Below are positions 10,438 through 19,292 of a DNA stretch of 41,963 bases, piece by piece (position 1 is the first letter of the stretch; each line of letters starts with the position of its first letter). The DNA is from Syncephalis plumigaleata (Eukaryota > Zoopagomycota > Zoopagomycetes > Zoopagales > Piptocephalidaceae). The stretch is taken from the NCBI GenBank assembly GCA_025201365.1, contig JAIXMF010000092.1, forward strand, positions 1 to 41,963, written 5' to 3'. Made by a program: the position numbers and the translations under genes. Under the pieces are notes generated by a model, which saw nothing but the letters and a program-made list of their open reading frames with translations, did not search any database and was not told the origin of the DNA.

Positions 10438-10807
10438 TATGTATAATAAAATGTGAGAAGCAATAGCCACTAAGATTTACAATTTCCAACAGCATAAAAC
10501 ATTATTTTCAAGTTTATTTTTACAGCCTTTTTTATTAGCACATCAATCGTTGGTTTGTTTGTTTGCTGTTTGTTTGTTTGTTAGTCTTTTTACGAATTCA
10601 TGTATGAATTCACTAGTAATCATATCAATACTACTAGAGAAGGTAACGTTGAATATACAAGACTGCCCAAACTACTATTGATAATATTAACTAGGATACA
10701 CGACAGCTATTACATGTCAACGCATTGCTAGGTTAGATTGTAGCGGTATTGAAAGCAGAAACAACAACAGAGTACCAGTAATCAATTAGCTGGCCAACTT
10801 GTAATTC
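10438..10807 (+). promoter_or_regulatory. Upstream region of the PPR gene
   Basis: 370 bp, AT-rich, with a (TTTG)n-type run at about 10550-10580 (TTGTTTGTTTGC...). It starts at the TA flank of the inserted element, so the insertion lies within about 370 bp of the PPR start codon. No gene is seen. Confidence 0.4.
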
Positions 10808-13582
10808 ATGGTTACAGCGGTCAAGTATCTACGTCAACCGTTGCAGCTGACAGCTCGCTTGCCTAATATTCTTATACCATTATTAGCGCCATGTTACGCG
10901 GAATTAGAATTGCATTCAACCACCCGCGATCACTGCAGGGACACTCGACGCAATCAAACTGGTCAACATAAAGTGGCTAACCCTTCAGCGAGTAAGCAGT
11001 GTATTTCTCGGCCATTCAACAGTGAGTCATGTCGATGGCGATATAGCTCAACAGAAAGGTGCTATTTTACACGTAGAAACCCCGCTAGTACCTCCGGTAT
11101 CCAGCAATATCAATCGCGTTGCTTCCAACATACATCATGCCAATCCGCTCCTCACACACCAGAGGAAAGGCAAAAGCAACTGACCGATCATCAAGCAACA
11201 TTGGACGATACACTTACCTTATCATCAGTCAATAGAAATGTAGAAGAAGGAAAAGAGGGAGTAAAAAGTCCATTTATTGATGATAAAACAGCACGCAAAT
11301 TTGAACAAGACGATATTTATTGGAGGCGTTTAGCAGTGGTCGAACTAGTCGCAAAGAAGCTCACTGTATGGTTGTTTCGATTTCGTGAACGAAATGGCTG
11401 TAAATCAATCGATTGGCATAAAGATGTCATGCCTGTACTCGCTCTGGATAAGCAGGTGCACATGGGACGTGGCTGGCATTCCATACCGCATGCTAAACAC
11501 CTCGCCACCACTGTCATGCATCCCAAGGCTAAGCATCGACCCATTAGAGACATGATTAAGCGATTGATGAGCCAAGGAATCCGACCGGACGTGTTTCTAT
11601 ACGCGGTGCTAACGAACGCGGCAGCACGTATTGGCGATGGAGAAATGGCCTGGCAAGGATTGCGAAGATTGGCCTGGCTAGAGGCGATACCTACCAACAA
11701 CTTTTACACGCACGTAATACAACGATTAACGGTGGCGCACGAGAAACAGGAGCAACGAAAGGTGCCTTTAAAAGCGCTGCCACCGGTGGAGAACACGAAA
11801 CTGCGCGAGATTACCGAATTGGAGCAATTGGTGGCGCGTGGCAAGGCCGTCAATCGTCGTGCGGTATTTGTCGATCGTGCACCCTACTGGATAGAGCAGA
11901 TCTCCATTATGATGAAGGAGGAGGACGAGCCGGATAACGAGATGATCGCCACCTGTCGACTAGTGGCCTGTGTGTGCAATGGAGGTAGACCCGCGCTTAA
12001 CGAGCATGTGCTAGCGCGTATCACGAAACTGATCGAGGATAATGTTGACGAGAGCACGCTGGAACCATCGATACTTGCTACGTGGAAATTTGAGAAATTA
12101 TACGCGGAACTCTTGCAAAACGAGCTAATTGCCGTTAAACCGGTGCATAGTCGTATACTCAACATGCTACTAAATAATTATTTATTAGATCATGCAATGG
12201 CGTGGCATTTACGTTTAGCGCGTTCCATTGAATGGACGCCCACACGGCCATCGTCGGCGGTTACATTCTCCATCGGTCAGGATAAGCACGCGTACGATAT
12301 GTTATCGGTGAAGCCGTGGTATCAATTGGACGAACTGGATTCATCGTTGAAGACCGCATCCTCTGGAGATGTTAGTACATTACCCTCCTATTTGGATTCA
12401 TCTAATCGTTTGCTCATTGCTCTAATACGAGCTAAACGTTTTGACGAAGCCATACTGGTATACGACGATCTAATACGTTTAAGTGCGATACCCGATCACT
12501 ACACACTATGTACCCTCGCATTCTGTTGCGCCATGGCCGGTAATTACGTCTACTTGAGTAGAGTGTTCGAGGATTTCAAGCGATTTAGTCTACCTGTTAA
12601 TATCATCTTCTATAACGGTTTGTTATCGGTGCTAGTGAAGCAGAATCATCAGCCGGCTATTCGACAATTCTATACGCAAATGCTCGATTTAAATCTTACG
12701 CCCAATCGACGTACCATTCATTTACTTCTCGAATCATGCGCGAAAATAGGAGATACCGAGAGTGCTCTTTATTTCTATAAAAGAATGCTCGCCACGCATA
12801 TCAATCCGATTGCACGTACATTCGCACACCTGATCGATGTTTACGCACGACATGCCAATGTTACCGGTGCCATGCGAGTGATGAAAGAAATGCAACGGCA
12901 ACAAGTACCAACTGCTCTACCTGTGATTAATGCTCTGCTCTCGGTCTATGCACGTACTGCCAACTCGATGGCAGCCAAGCGTTGTCTCCAGTTAATGCTG
13001 GCGCAGCCTATCGTCTCTAAACTACGACCTAATGTTGTTTCTTACCTCTGGTTATTTCGCGCCTATTATTGGGAGACACTGCATCGGCATTATACAACGC
13101 ACGCTACATCTTCAGGCCATCATTCGCGGATGCAGTCATTCATCACCACTGCCAATCTAACCTACTCGACCAGTACAATGGAGATGTTCAAGTCGGTATT
13201 CGCTAAAACGACTACACCATCTGATGAACCGCCCACTCTACCTGTATCACTTGCACAGATACCGATGCAATCTATTAATGATTATGATGCCTCGGTACTG
13301 CCAGATATGTACTTTGACGCTATAGACACACGCGATAGTCAGCCTGCCATTGACACGCCATGGCAACTGTTTCGTTGCATGACTATTCACGACGGGTTAA
13401 CGCCCAACTCGCTCATTTACGATACACTATTTGCTACATTGGCCATTGCTGGATTGGACGTTGAATTTAGATTTATTTGGTACGACTTGAATTCTCGTGC
13501 AAGACAGGACAGCACGCTCACGAACTACGCACAGACGCTGCGTGACATATTGGCAAAGGAGGGGGTAGCCTGGCAGGGATAG
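10808..13582 (+). CDS. Pentatricopeptide repeat (PPR) protein, probably mitochondrial
   Basis: A 924-aa intronless ORF. The N-terminus is rich in Arg, Gln and Ser with almost no acidic residues for the first 35 positions (MVTAVKYLRQPLQLTARLP), as expected for a mitochondrial presequence. PPR-type helix pairs of about 35 residues are clear at about residues 245-300 (SQGIRPDVFLYAVLTNAA) and in a run at about 530-740. Examples are NIIFYNGLLSVLVKQ, LTPNRRTIHLLLESCAK, INPIARTFAHLIDVYAR and RPNVVSYLWLFRAYY. PPR proteins bind organellar RNA and act in processing, stability or translation. Nothing in the sequence identifies the RNA target or a specific orthologue. The C-terminal 180 residues are less repeat-like. 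The lack of introns over 2.8 kb is unusual here but common for PPR genes. Confidence 0.85.
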   Translation: MVTAVKYLRQPLQLTARLPNILIPLLAPCYAELELHSTTRDHCRDTRRNQTGQHKVANPSASKQCISRPFNSESCRWRYSSTERCYFTRRNPASTSGIQQYQSRCFQHTSCQSAPHTPEERQKQLTDHQATLDDTLTLSSVNRNVEEGKEGVKSPFIDDKTARKFEQDDIYWRRLAVVELVAKKLTVWLFRFRERNGCKSIDWHKDVMPVLALDKQVHMGRGWHSIPHAKHLATTVMHPKAKHRPIRDMIKRLMSQGIRPDVFLYAVLTNAAARIGDGEMAWQGLRRLAWLEAIPTNNFYTHVIQRLTVAHEKQEQRKVPLKALPPVENTKLREITELEQLVARGKAVNRRAVFVDRAPYWIEQISIMMKEEDEPDNEMIATCRLVACVCNGGRPALNEHVLARITKLIEDNVDESTLEPSILATWKFEKLYAELLQNELIAVKPVHSRILNMLLNNYLLDHAMAWHLRLARSIEWTPTRPSSAVTFSIGQDKHAYDMLSVKPWYQLDELDSSLKTASSGDVSTLPSYLDSSNRLLIALIRAKRFDEAILVYDDLIRLSAIPDHYTLCTLAFCCAMAGNYVYLSRVFEDFKRFSLPVNIIFYNGLLSVLVKQNHQPAIRQFYTQMLDLNLTPNRRTIHLLLESCAKIGDTESALYFYKRMLATHINPIARTFAHLIDVYARHANVTGAMRVMKEMQRQQVPTALPVINALLSVYARTANSMAAKRCLQLMLAQPIVSKLRPNVVSYLWLFRAYYWETLHRHYTTHATSSGHHSRMQSFITTANLTYSTSTMEMFKSVFAKTTTPSDEPPTLPVSLAQIPMQSINDYDASVLPDMYFDAIDTRDSQPAIDTPWQLFRCMTIHDGLTPNSLIYDTLFATLAIAGLDVEFRFIWYDLNSRARQDSTLTNYAQTLRDILAKEGVAWQG

Positions 13583-15258
13583 TAAGGAAAAGAGGAAAAA
13601 TAGCACAGACAGTCGACCAGCCAAGGATGTGCTAAAAAAAGAGAGAGGAAGAGAGGTAGACAGGTAAGCAGGCAGGCGTAGCTCTGCACTAGTTAAGTAA
13701 GGAGATGAAGAAGAACGTGTATTGCACACATGCACACATACAGATGCAATGCAATGCAATGAAAGGGAAACGCCTTGCACGCAGTATATGATTAATGATT
13801 CTGGTCAATTACACGGTTATTATTGACATCTACTTTGCGTTCCATCTACTTGCTGCACTTCCTTTGCCATTAGCACACATGCATATAGTGCTCTTGGCAC
13901 GACTCAGCTCCACTCTTTAGCCATCAATTCATTCTAATCATCGCGTTTAGTTAAAAGTCATATCCAAACACCTTGCGCATAGTGCAATGGCGAGTAGACT
14001 TGAACTAGTTTGCTATAGTGCCTATGCCTGTTTGCTTATTTATTTATGGCTGATAATGTCGATATTTGCTAATAAACCGATTACATTTGTAGAACCTGCA
14101 CCTTCAGATGTGTACACCCACACGCGCACGTAATAATAAACAAAAATAGATCATCATTACCATGAATTATCCTAATCGTGTGTATGTGTAACTAGCGAAA
14201 TCGTTATTAATCCAGTTTAATCTAGGCCAATTTTGTCTAACCAAGCCGTTGAACATGTCAAAGGATTTGCTAGTCAGCGTTTCGTGCAGAGAAACCTTGT
14301 CCTACCATATCGAGAAAGGGTAAAAAACGCACTGTTGTACATGCATACAATTTACAGCAGCATCTAATTATCGTGCGTTGCTGTTTAGTTAGTGCATGTT
14401 TACCATCATCATCTACACCACACTCTCCTACCCTGCCCTTACTCCACCAAGCATCCCGGGGAAATCCAAATTTAGCCAAACGCCATTGGCATCGCTGCTA
14501 ATCGAACAGACATTGTCACGTTGCTGCGGACAAGCCGTAACATTGATGTAACTAAACTATGCTGGCTGCGACGCTCTCTCTCTCTCTCTCTCTCCCTAGT
14601 TCTAACTTTAGTCTACATGTCTGTGCGCTTCTCTCTCTCGCTGCCTTGCTCTCGCTGTCTTGCTCTCTCTCTGGATAAACATTAGCCGCCCTTAGTGAAA
14701 GCGTATCAATCCATGTAGCATACTGAGCAATTATCACATGTAGCTACGCTCGAGCGCGAGTGAGTTCCTATTCACTCCACCGGGCAATGGCGACTATTTA
14801 AACAAAGTAATTTGTCGCGAGTATTTGTATATGATTATCCTTACCTTCATCCACTTTCAAGCCTAGTCTTCTTACTAGCTCTACCGTTACTACCACCACT
14901 ATCATCGCCACTTTGTGCTCACCTCCAATTTCTCTCTCTCTTCCCTCCCTCCTTCTTTCACTCTAGTAGTAGTCCTGTTGATAAACATACAGTATTTCTT
15001 TTGTTTATTTATTCATTCAGTGAACCACTATATCTTGCTCTTGTCCTATTCCTTGTTCTCTCGTTCTCTCCCAATTTTTACCTATATATCCGATCTTTTA
15101 TCCTACGTCAATACACTACCCTCCTCCCTTTCCCCTTCTCTCTATACATATACATACATATACATATAGATATACCTGCTCTTTCTTCCATTAACGTATA
15201 GATTAAGAACGAGTCTGTCTTTATAATTCACCCGCTGGATATATTGTAATTTTTACCA
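13583..15258. other. Gene-poor stretch with CT-rich tracts
   Basis: About 1.7 kb without a supportable gene. It holds a (TC)n run at about 14573-14597, more TCTC blocks to 14672, and a strongly pyrimidine-rich zone at about 14920-15160 ending in TACATA repeats. Open frames here start with TTG/GTG or only follow the CT composition. The last part is presumed promoter of the small acidic gene that follows. Confidence 0.5.
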
Positions 15259-15577
15259 ATGGCCATGCCTGATTGGGACGATACATTCGATCAATTGATA
15301 TTCGATAGTAAGTAGTAAAGAAAGTATCCCCGGTTCTTATTACTTTTATACTAACTATTATTTATATTTAGGGCATAGCCACGTTCCAACACGTGAAACA
15401 TTCGATGATTATGATGACGTCGTCGTACCAGACTTGAATCTAGTCATTATAGAGGAGGACGACCTTAACAGCGATCATCAAATAGTGCCCGATATCAATT
15501 ATGACACGATGATAGCATATGCCAATTCAGCCGACCCGCCATCCTACCAATACCTACAGCTATCCTCATTTGCCTAA
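15259..15577 (+). CDS. Small acidic two-exon protein of unknown function
   Basis: Exons 15259-15307 and 15372-15577 sum to 255 nt and encode 84 aa. The 64-nt intron has GTAAGTAG at its donor, an ACTAACTA branch-like motif and TATTTAG at its acceptor; the phase-1 junction restores an open frame. The protein starts MAMPDWDDTFDQLIFD. It is very acidic (clusters DDYDDVVVPD and IIEEDDLNSD), has no cysteine, no membrane helix and no signal peptide, and ends with a PPSYQYLQL segment. Two adjacent in-frame ATGs (15259, 15265) are possible starts. I recognise no family. The perfect splice signals and reading frame argue for a real gene. The acidic disordered look would fit an adaptor or chaperone-like binding protein, which is a guess. 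Confidence 0.55.
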
Positions 15578-17600
15578 ATAGACTTTATATTATCTAAGGC
15601 TGGTCCTTTCCATTTAGAGGATAGCCTGTCGTTGTTATTGGCACTGTTCTTGGCACATCATTTCAGATCCTTTCCGTCTACTTGTATCATTGTCACCACC
15701 ACATCAGATGGCCATACTTTCTTGCACAATATTCCCGCATTCCGCCATAGAGTTACTTTTTATTATCGTAATGATCATCATTTGTTATTATTTCTCGTTA
15801 ATGACTTTACGCTCGTCTAACATAATTATATCAACTCACGTTTAAAGCATTTCAACAACAACAACAACAACAAGAACAGCAAGACTGTTCACCAATATGC
15901 TCTTGATCCTGCCTCTTCATAGGCCAGTTACCGAGTCAACAAAATAATCCTAATTGACGGCTCTACACCATACTTTCTTGGATAGATCGTCATCAACATT
16001 ATAATGATTCCTATTCTCATTTTTTCATTACCATTAACGTTTCTTTTATTACCATCAGCATCGATACCATCATTTGTAAGCAATGCTCTTTACAGCACGA
16101 CTTACAATGCATCATTATTCGAGCCTGCTCGTGTAATCTTTTATGCAAAGCTGCCTAGATTTTATACATACATGCATACATATTATACATCTGCCTTTCT
16201 TTTCTTCGCGTATCAGTGATCGTTTTTGCCTTTTGGGATGATTTATTCTGCGTTAATTTCATCTTCTCTTCTAATGTTTGTTGCCTGCCCCGTCCTGTCT
16301 TGCCCCGTCCTATCTCGCTTGTTTCTTTCACTTTGTTTCTTTCACAATTGCCTCTCTCCCTCTCTCTCTCCCTCTCTCTCTATGTCTTCCTTTCTCCTTG
16401 TTCCGCAATCCATTGTCGGTATGATCGTAACATATTGCCAGTTAGCGCATTCGCTACACTGGTCATATTACTAACAATAAGATCAAACATCATTATTGCT
16501 GAGGTGAAATAAACCTCGAAGCTATTAAAGATGCTTGTCATTATTCTCTCCAATAAAACACTAGTCCTATTTTTGGCCTATTGTTTGTAACTAGAAGTGT
16601 ACATTATTGAACAAATGAAACATGCCAGTTTTACGGATAAATCATCATCGTTTATACTGCTGCTGCTGCGATAGCATGGTGTGCCGTATTGTAGGTAATC
16701 GTTACAGGGCAGCTAGTCGATACAAGTTTAATAATGACAAAACGGTTATTGAACCGCACAGGCAAAGCAGTGCAATAGATTTGATAACATTGCTTCAATT
16801 ACTGCTTAATCATTTCTGGTCATTAACGTCCTTGACGACCCTACTTGTTTCATGTGCTAAACAACATCAACGTCATAGCCAAATATCAACTCGCTAATTC
16901 TGTCGATGTGATGCAGCAATCCTTTGTCATCTGTCGTCAATTCATCTCCCATCTCCCAACTGCATGGCATCTAAAACACAAAGTTGATATTGATGCTGGC
17001 AGGAATAGATGTTGTTTGAGCGAATTACTGCTTCAAATGCAAAACAGATCTTTCGTAACTGCACGTAGACCGAGAGTCGGATTAATGTAATATAAACAAG
17101 TTGCTCATAGACTAGCACAAAGATATACTTCATCATTACTATTTGTATTGATCTGCTGGATAACAACGATAAAACAAGGCATACGTATGTGTATATGTGC
17201 ATGTTATACTTTTTTATTGATTCATAGACTATAGCATGCAATGATTGAACATCAGTGCGTAATTGAAACACACGACAGTACTAAGGGGGGATTGTTTCAT
17301 TAAACTGCAAATGAGCTAATGAGTTCTATTGCCAACTAGCGTGTTACATGCTATATTCCTAGAATCATATCAAGTGCTACCTATCTACTATAACGGTGCT
17401 GCACCTTCAGGCACAATCATTAATTCACCGAAACTGTAAATCTAACACGTAGCAAACCCGATTGTTTCGTAGTCAACATGTTTTCTCCATCAGGTTATAG
17501 AGTATGAGCTGCATTATAATAGCCAAATAAGTAAATAGTGTCCCTGTTGCCCATTAGCACAAATAATATCAATTAACAGTTTACCGTAATACGTCGTAAA
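15578..17600. other. Gene-poor stretch, 2 kb
   Basis: No convincing gene on either strand. It contains (CAA)n at about 15853-15870 and a strong CT-rich tract at about 16280-16385. An ATG frame of 91 codons at 16622-16897 has a Cys-rich start (CCCC) but no recognisable motif, signal peptide or splice partner; I treat it as unsupported. A (CTG)n run lies near 16660. The CT tract resembles those in front of real genes here, so a missed short or non-coding transcript remains possible. Confidence 0.45.
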
Positions 17601-17804
17601 TCAAGCATGAAGATAATAAATAATAATACGGATGCTGATGATTATGTTTCCTAGGAGGATCCCGTCACAAATGTATGAAATCATGGCAGTATTGAAACCA
17701 CGGACATAAACGGGATTATTACGAGCTGGGTCTACAAAGAAGGCAGTAGAAATGTTGGCGCACATATTTGATACATTGTAAAACAACCTCCTGTAATGGT
17801 TCAT
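17601..17804 (-). pseudogene. Possible remnant of a multi-pass transporter (MFS-like C-terminal piece)
   Basis: A 67-codon minus-strand frame has the order NVSNMCANISTAFFVDP, then a short hydrophilic RNNPVYVRGF loop, then a hydrophobic stretch ending IIISIRIIIYYL. The arrangement (membrane segment, DP-containing loop, YxxGF, membrane segment) recalls late segments of fungal MFS permeases. No flanking exon with further helices or usable splice pattern is visible, and upstream in frame there is a stop. If real, it is a relic; it may equally be a chance frame in AT-rich DNA. Confidence 0.25.
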
Positions 17805-17949
17805 GGATGTCCGCTATTTGGGGCGCTTGACACTGCTACGTGACCGACTAGCAGGCGTACCAGCAAGCAAGCAAGCAACAGCACCATTACAGCCATCAAA
17901 CTATGTATCAGTGCTGAAGCTTGACATGTAGACCTCATAATATGCATCT

Positions 17950-18244
17950 TCCCTATATATAGAGCCGGTATGTTGAAGTTGTCAGCACAATCTACATCAA
18001 CACACCATCCTCTTACCTTCTTCGCCTTCTACGAAAACAGGGCTGTGCCTTGGATTTACGTATCTCGCTTACGCGCATTGATTAGAACGACAACGAACAC
18101 CACGCTCTCATACACATTCTCCCTCATACGCCCTCCTATACGCTCTCTCTCTTTTACTCTCTCTTACTCTCTCTTACTCTCAAGCACGAACATCTTCATT
18201 GCGCAATTACGTCTGACATCATCGATATCTTCCCATCCATAAAA
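17950..18244 (+). promoter_or_regulatory. Promoter and leader of the LPMO-like gene
   Basis: A TATA element CTATATATAG lies at about 17953-17962. A pyrimidine-rich block of repeated TTACTCTCTC units lies at about 18138-18182, and the ATG at 18245 has A at -3 (AAAAATGA). The TATA-to-ATG distance of about 285 bp implies a long leader, or an unseen intron in it. Confidence 0.5.
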
Positions 18245-18913
18245 ATGACTCGTCTCACATCAACCTTTGGCTCATCTTTGTGCGCCATTGGACTCCTCGC
18301 ACTCACGGCAGTATCTAGCGTTGCCGGTCACGGACACATGAGCTCACCGACACCGCGTGGTATCGAAAAACTAACTACAAATATTGACGATCTAAACAAT
18401 CCCAACTCTAAGGGTCTTTGCCGTGGTGAACCCGAAGGCAAGGTCACCAGTGTCTCGGGCTCTGTTACACTACAGTTCGATATCACCGCTAAGCATATTG
18501 GCCAATGCATTGTGTATCTATTGGACACCAATTTAGGTAACCAGCAGAAGATTGCCGAAAAGCAAGATTGCGTCACTGCAGAAAAGGGTGGCCCTTGGAC
18601 CGTCAAACTTCCAGCTGGTGTAAGTGGTCGCAAGGTCCTACGCTGGTATTGGAAAGCCACTCACTTGGCGCCTAACTTTGAGTACTTTGAAAATTGTGCC
18701 GATATTGACATTGGCGGCGGTGGTGGCGGTGGCAGCTCAGATAACAAAGAGGACTCTGCTCCACCATCCGAAGGTGGCAACAAGAAGCAGAAGCCCTCTG
18801 ATGGAGGTGAAGGCACATCTTCTCCAGCATCCGAGGGTGGCAACGAGGAAAAGAAGCCCTCTCGTGGCAATAAAAAGCGCAAGAGCAAGCGCAAGCCAAA
18901 AAAGCAGGACTAG
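18245..18913 (+). CDS. Secreted LPMO-like copper/chitin-binding protein
   Basis: A 222-aa intronless ORF. A signal peptide (residues 1-28, hydrophobic core CAIGLLALTAVSSVAG) is followed directly by His29 in HGHMSSPTPRG. An exposed N-terminal His after cleavage is the hallmark of lytic polysaccharide monooxygenases, where it forms the copper-binding histidine brace. A second candidate ligand is His140 in WYWKATHLAPNFEYFENCADI, a C-terminal block that resembles chitin-active LPMO or chitin-binding families. Four cysteines (59, 88, 109, 151) could form two disulfides. The core ends near residue 156. It is followed by a glycine run (157-163), two DSAPPSEGGNKK-type repeats and a very basic tail (KKRKSKRKPKKQD). 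The family is probably AA10/AA11-like, but the exact AA class cannot be fixed by eye. An extracellular role on chitin or wall glycans is inferred. Confidence 0.7.
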   Translation: MTRLTSTFGSSLCAIGLLALTAVSSVAGHGHMSSPTPRGIEKLTTNIDDLNNPNSKGLCRGEPEGKVTSVSGSVTLQFDITAKHIGQCIVYLLDTNLGNQQKIAEKQDCVTAEKGGPWTVKLPAGVSGRKVLRWYWKATHLAPNFEYFENCADIDIGGGGGGGSSDNKEDSAPPSEGGNKKQKPSDGGEGTSSPASEGGNEEKKPSRGNKKRKSKRKPKKQD

Positions 18914-19292
18914 AAAGCTACCACTAAGCATTGTAATAACACTTTATTCTGCTTTGCTGGCAAAGTAGATTCTGTTTAGTTCTATTACTGTCTTGAACCT
19001 GGCGTTCTATTACAAGTATTCTAACGTCTTTTATTTTATTCGTTACTTTACTATTGCATTCTTGCCACACCATCATTAATCTTCCTCTTCCTCTTCTGCA
19101 ATACCACTTACTAGCATCACGAAATCTTATCTCTGTCGAATAAATGAGTACAAATTTGAAAGCCAAACATTGAACCAGTCTTGTATATATCACATGCTGT
19201 AGCATATTAAACTAGCGTCATTCTACTCGCATATTATCATGCTACTATTTATTTGATGCAGTCATTTTGTTTGTTTTACTATCATTGTCGAA
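18914..19292. other. Intergenic region between convergent genes
   Basis: About 380 bp separate the LPMO-like gene (+) from the 3' end of the asparagine synthetase-like gene (-). A TCTTCCTCTTCCTCTTC run lies at about 19080-19096. No gene is seen. Confidence 0.5.

Noticed and set aside
14812-15201. 129-codon plus-strand frame in the CT-rich tract
   Set aside because: Starts with TTG and consists of Leu/Ser/Phe runs that simply reflect the pyrimidine composition.
16622-16897. 91-codon ATG frame in the gene-poor stretch
   Set aside because: No motif, no signal peptide, no splice partner and unremarkable composition; length alone is not enough in this AT-rich DNA.
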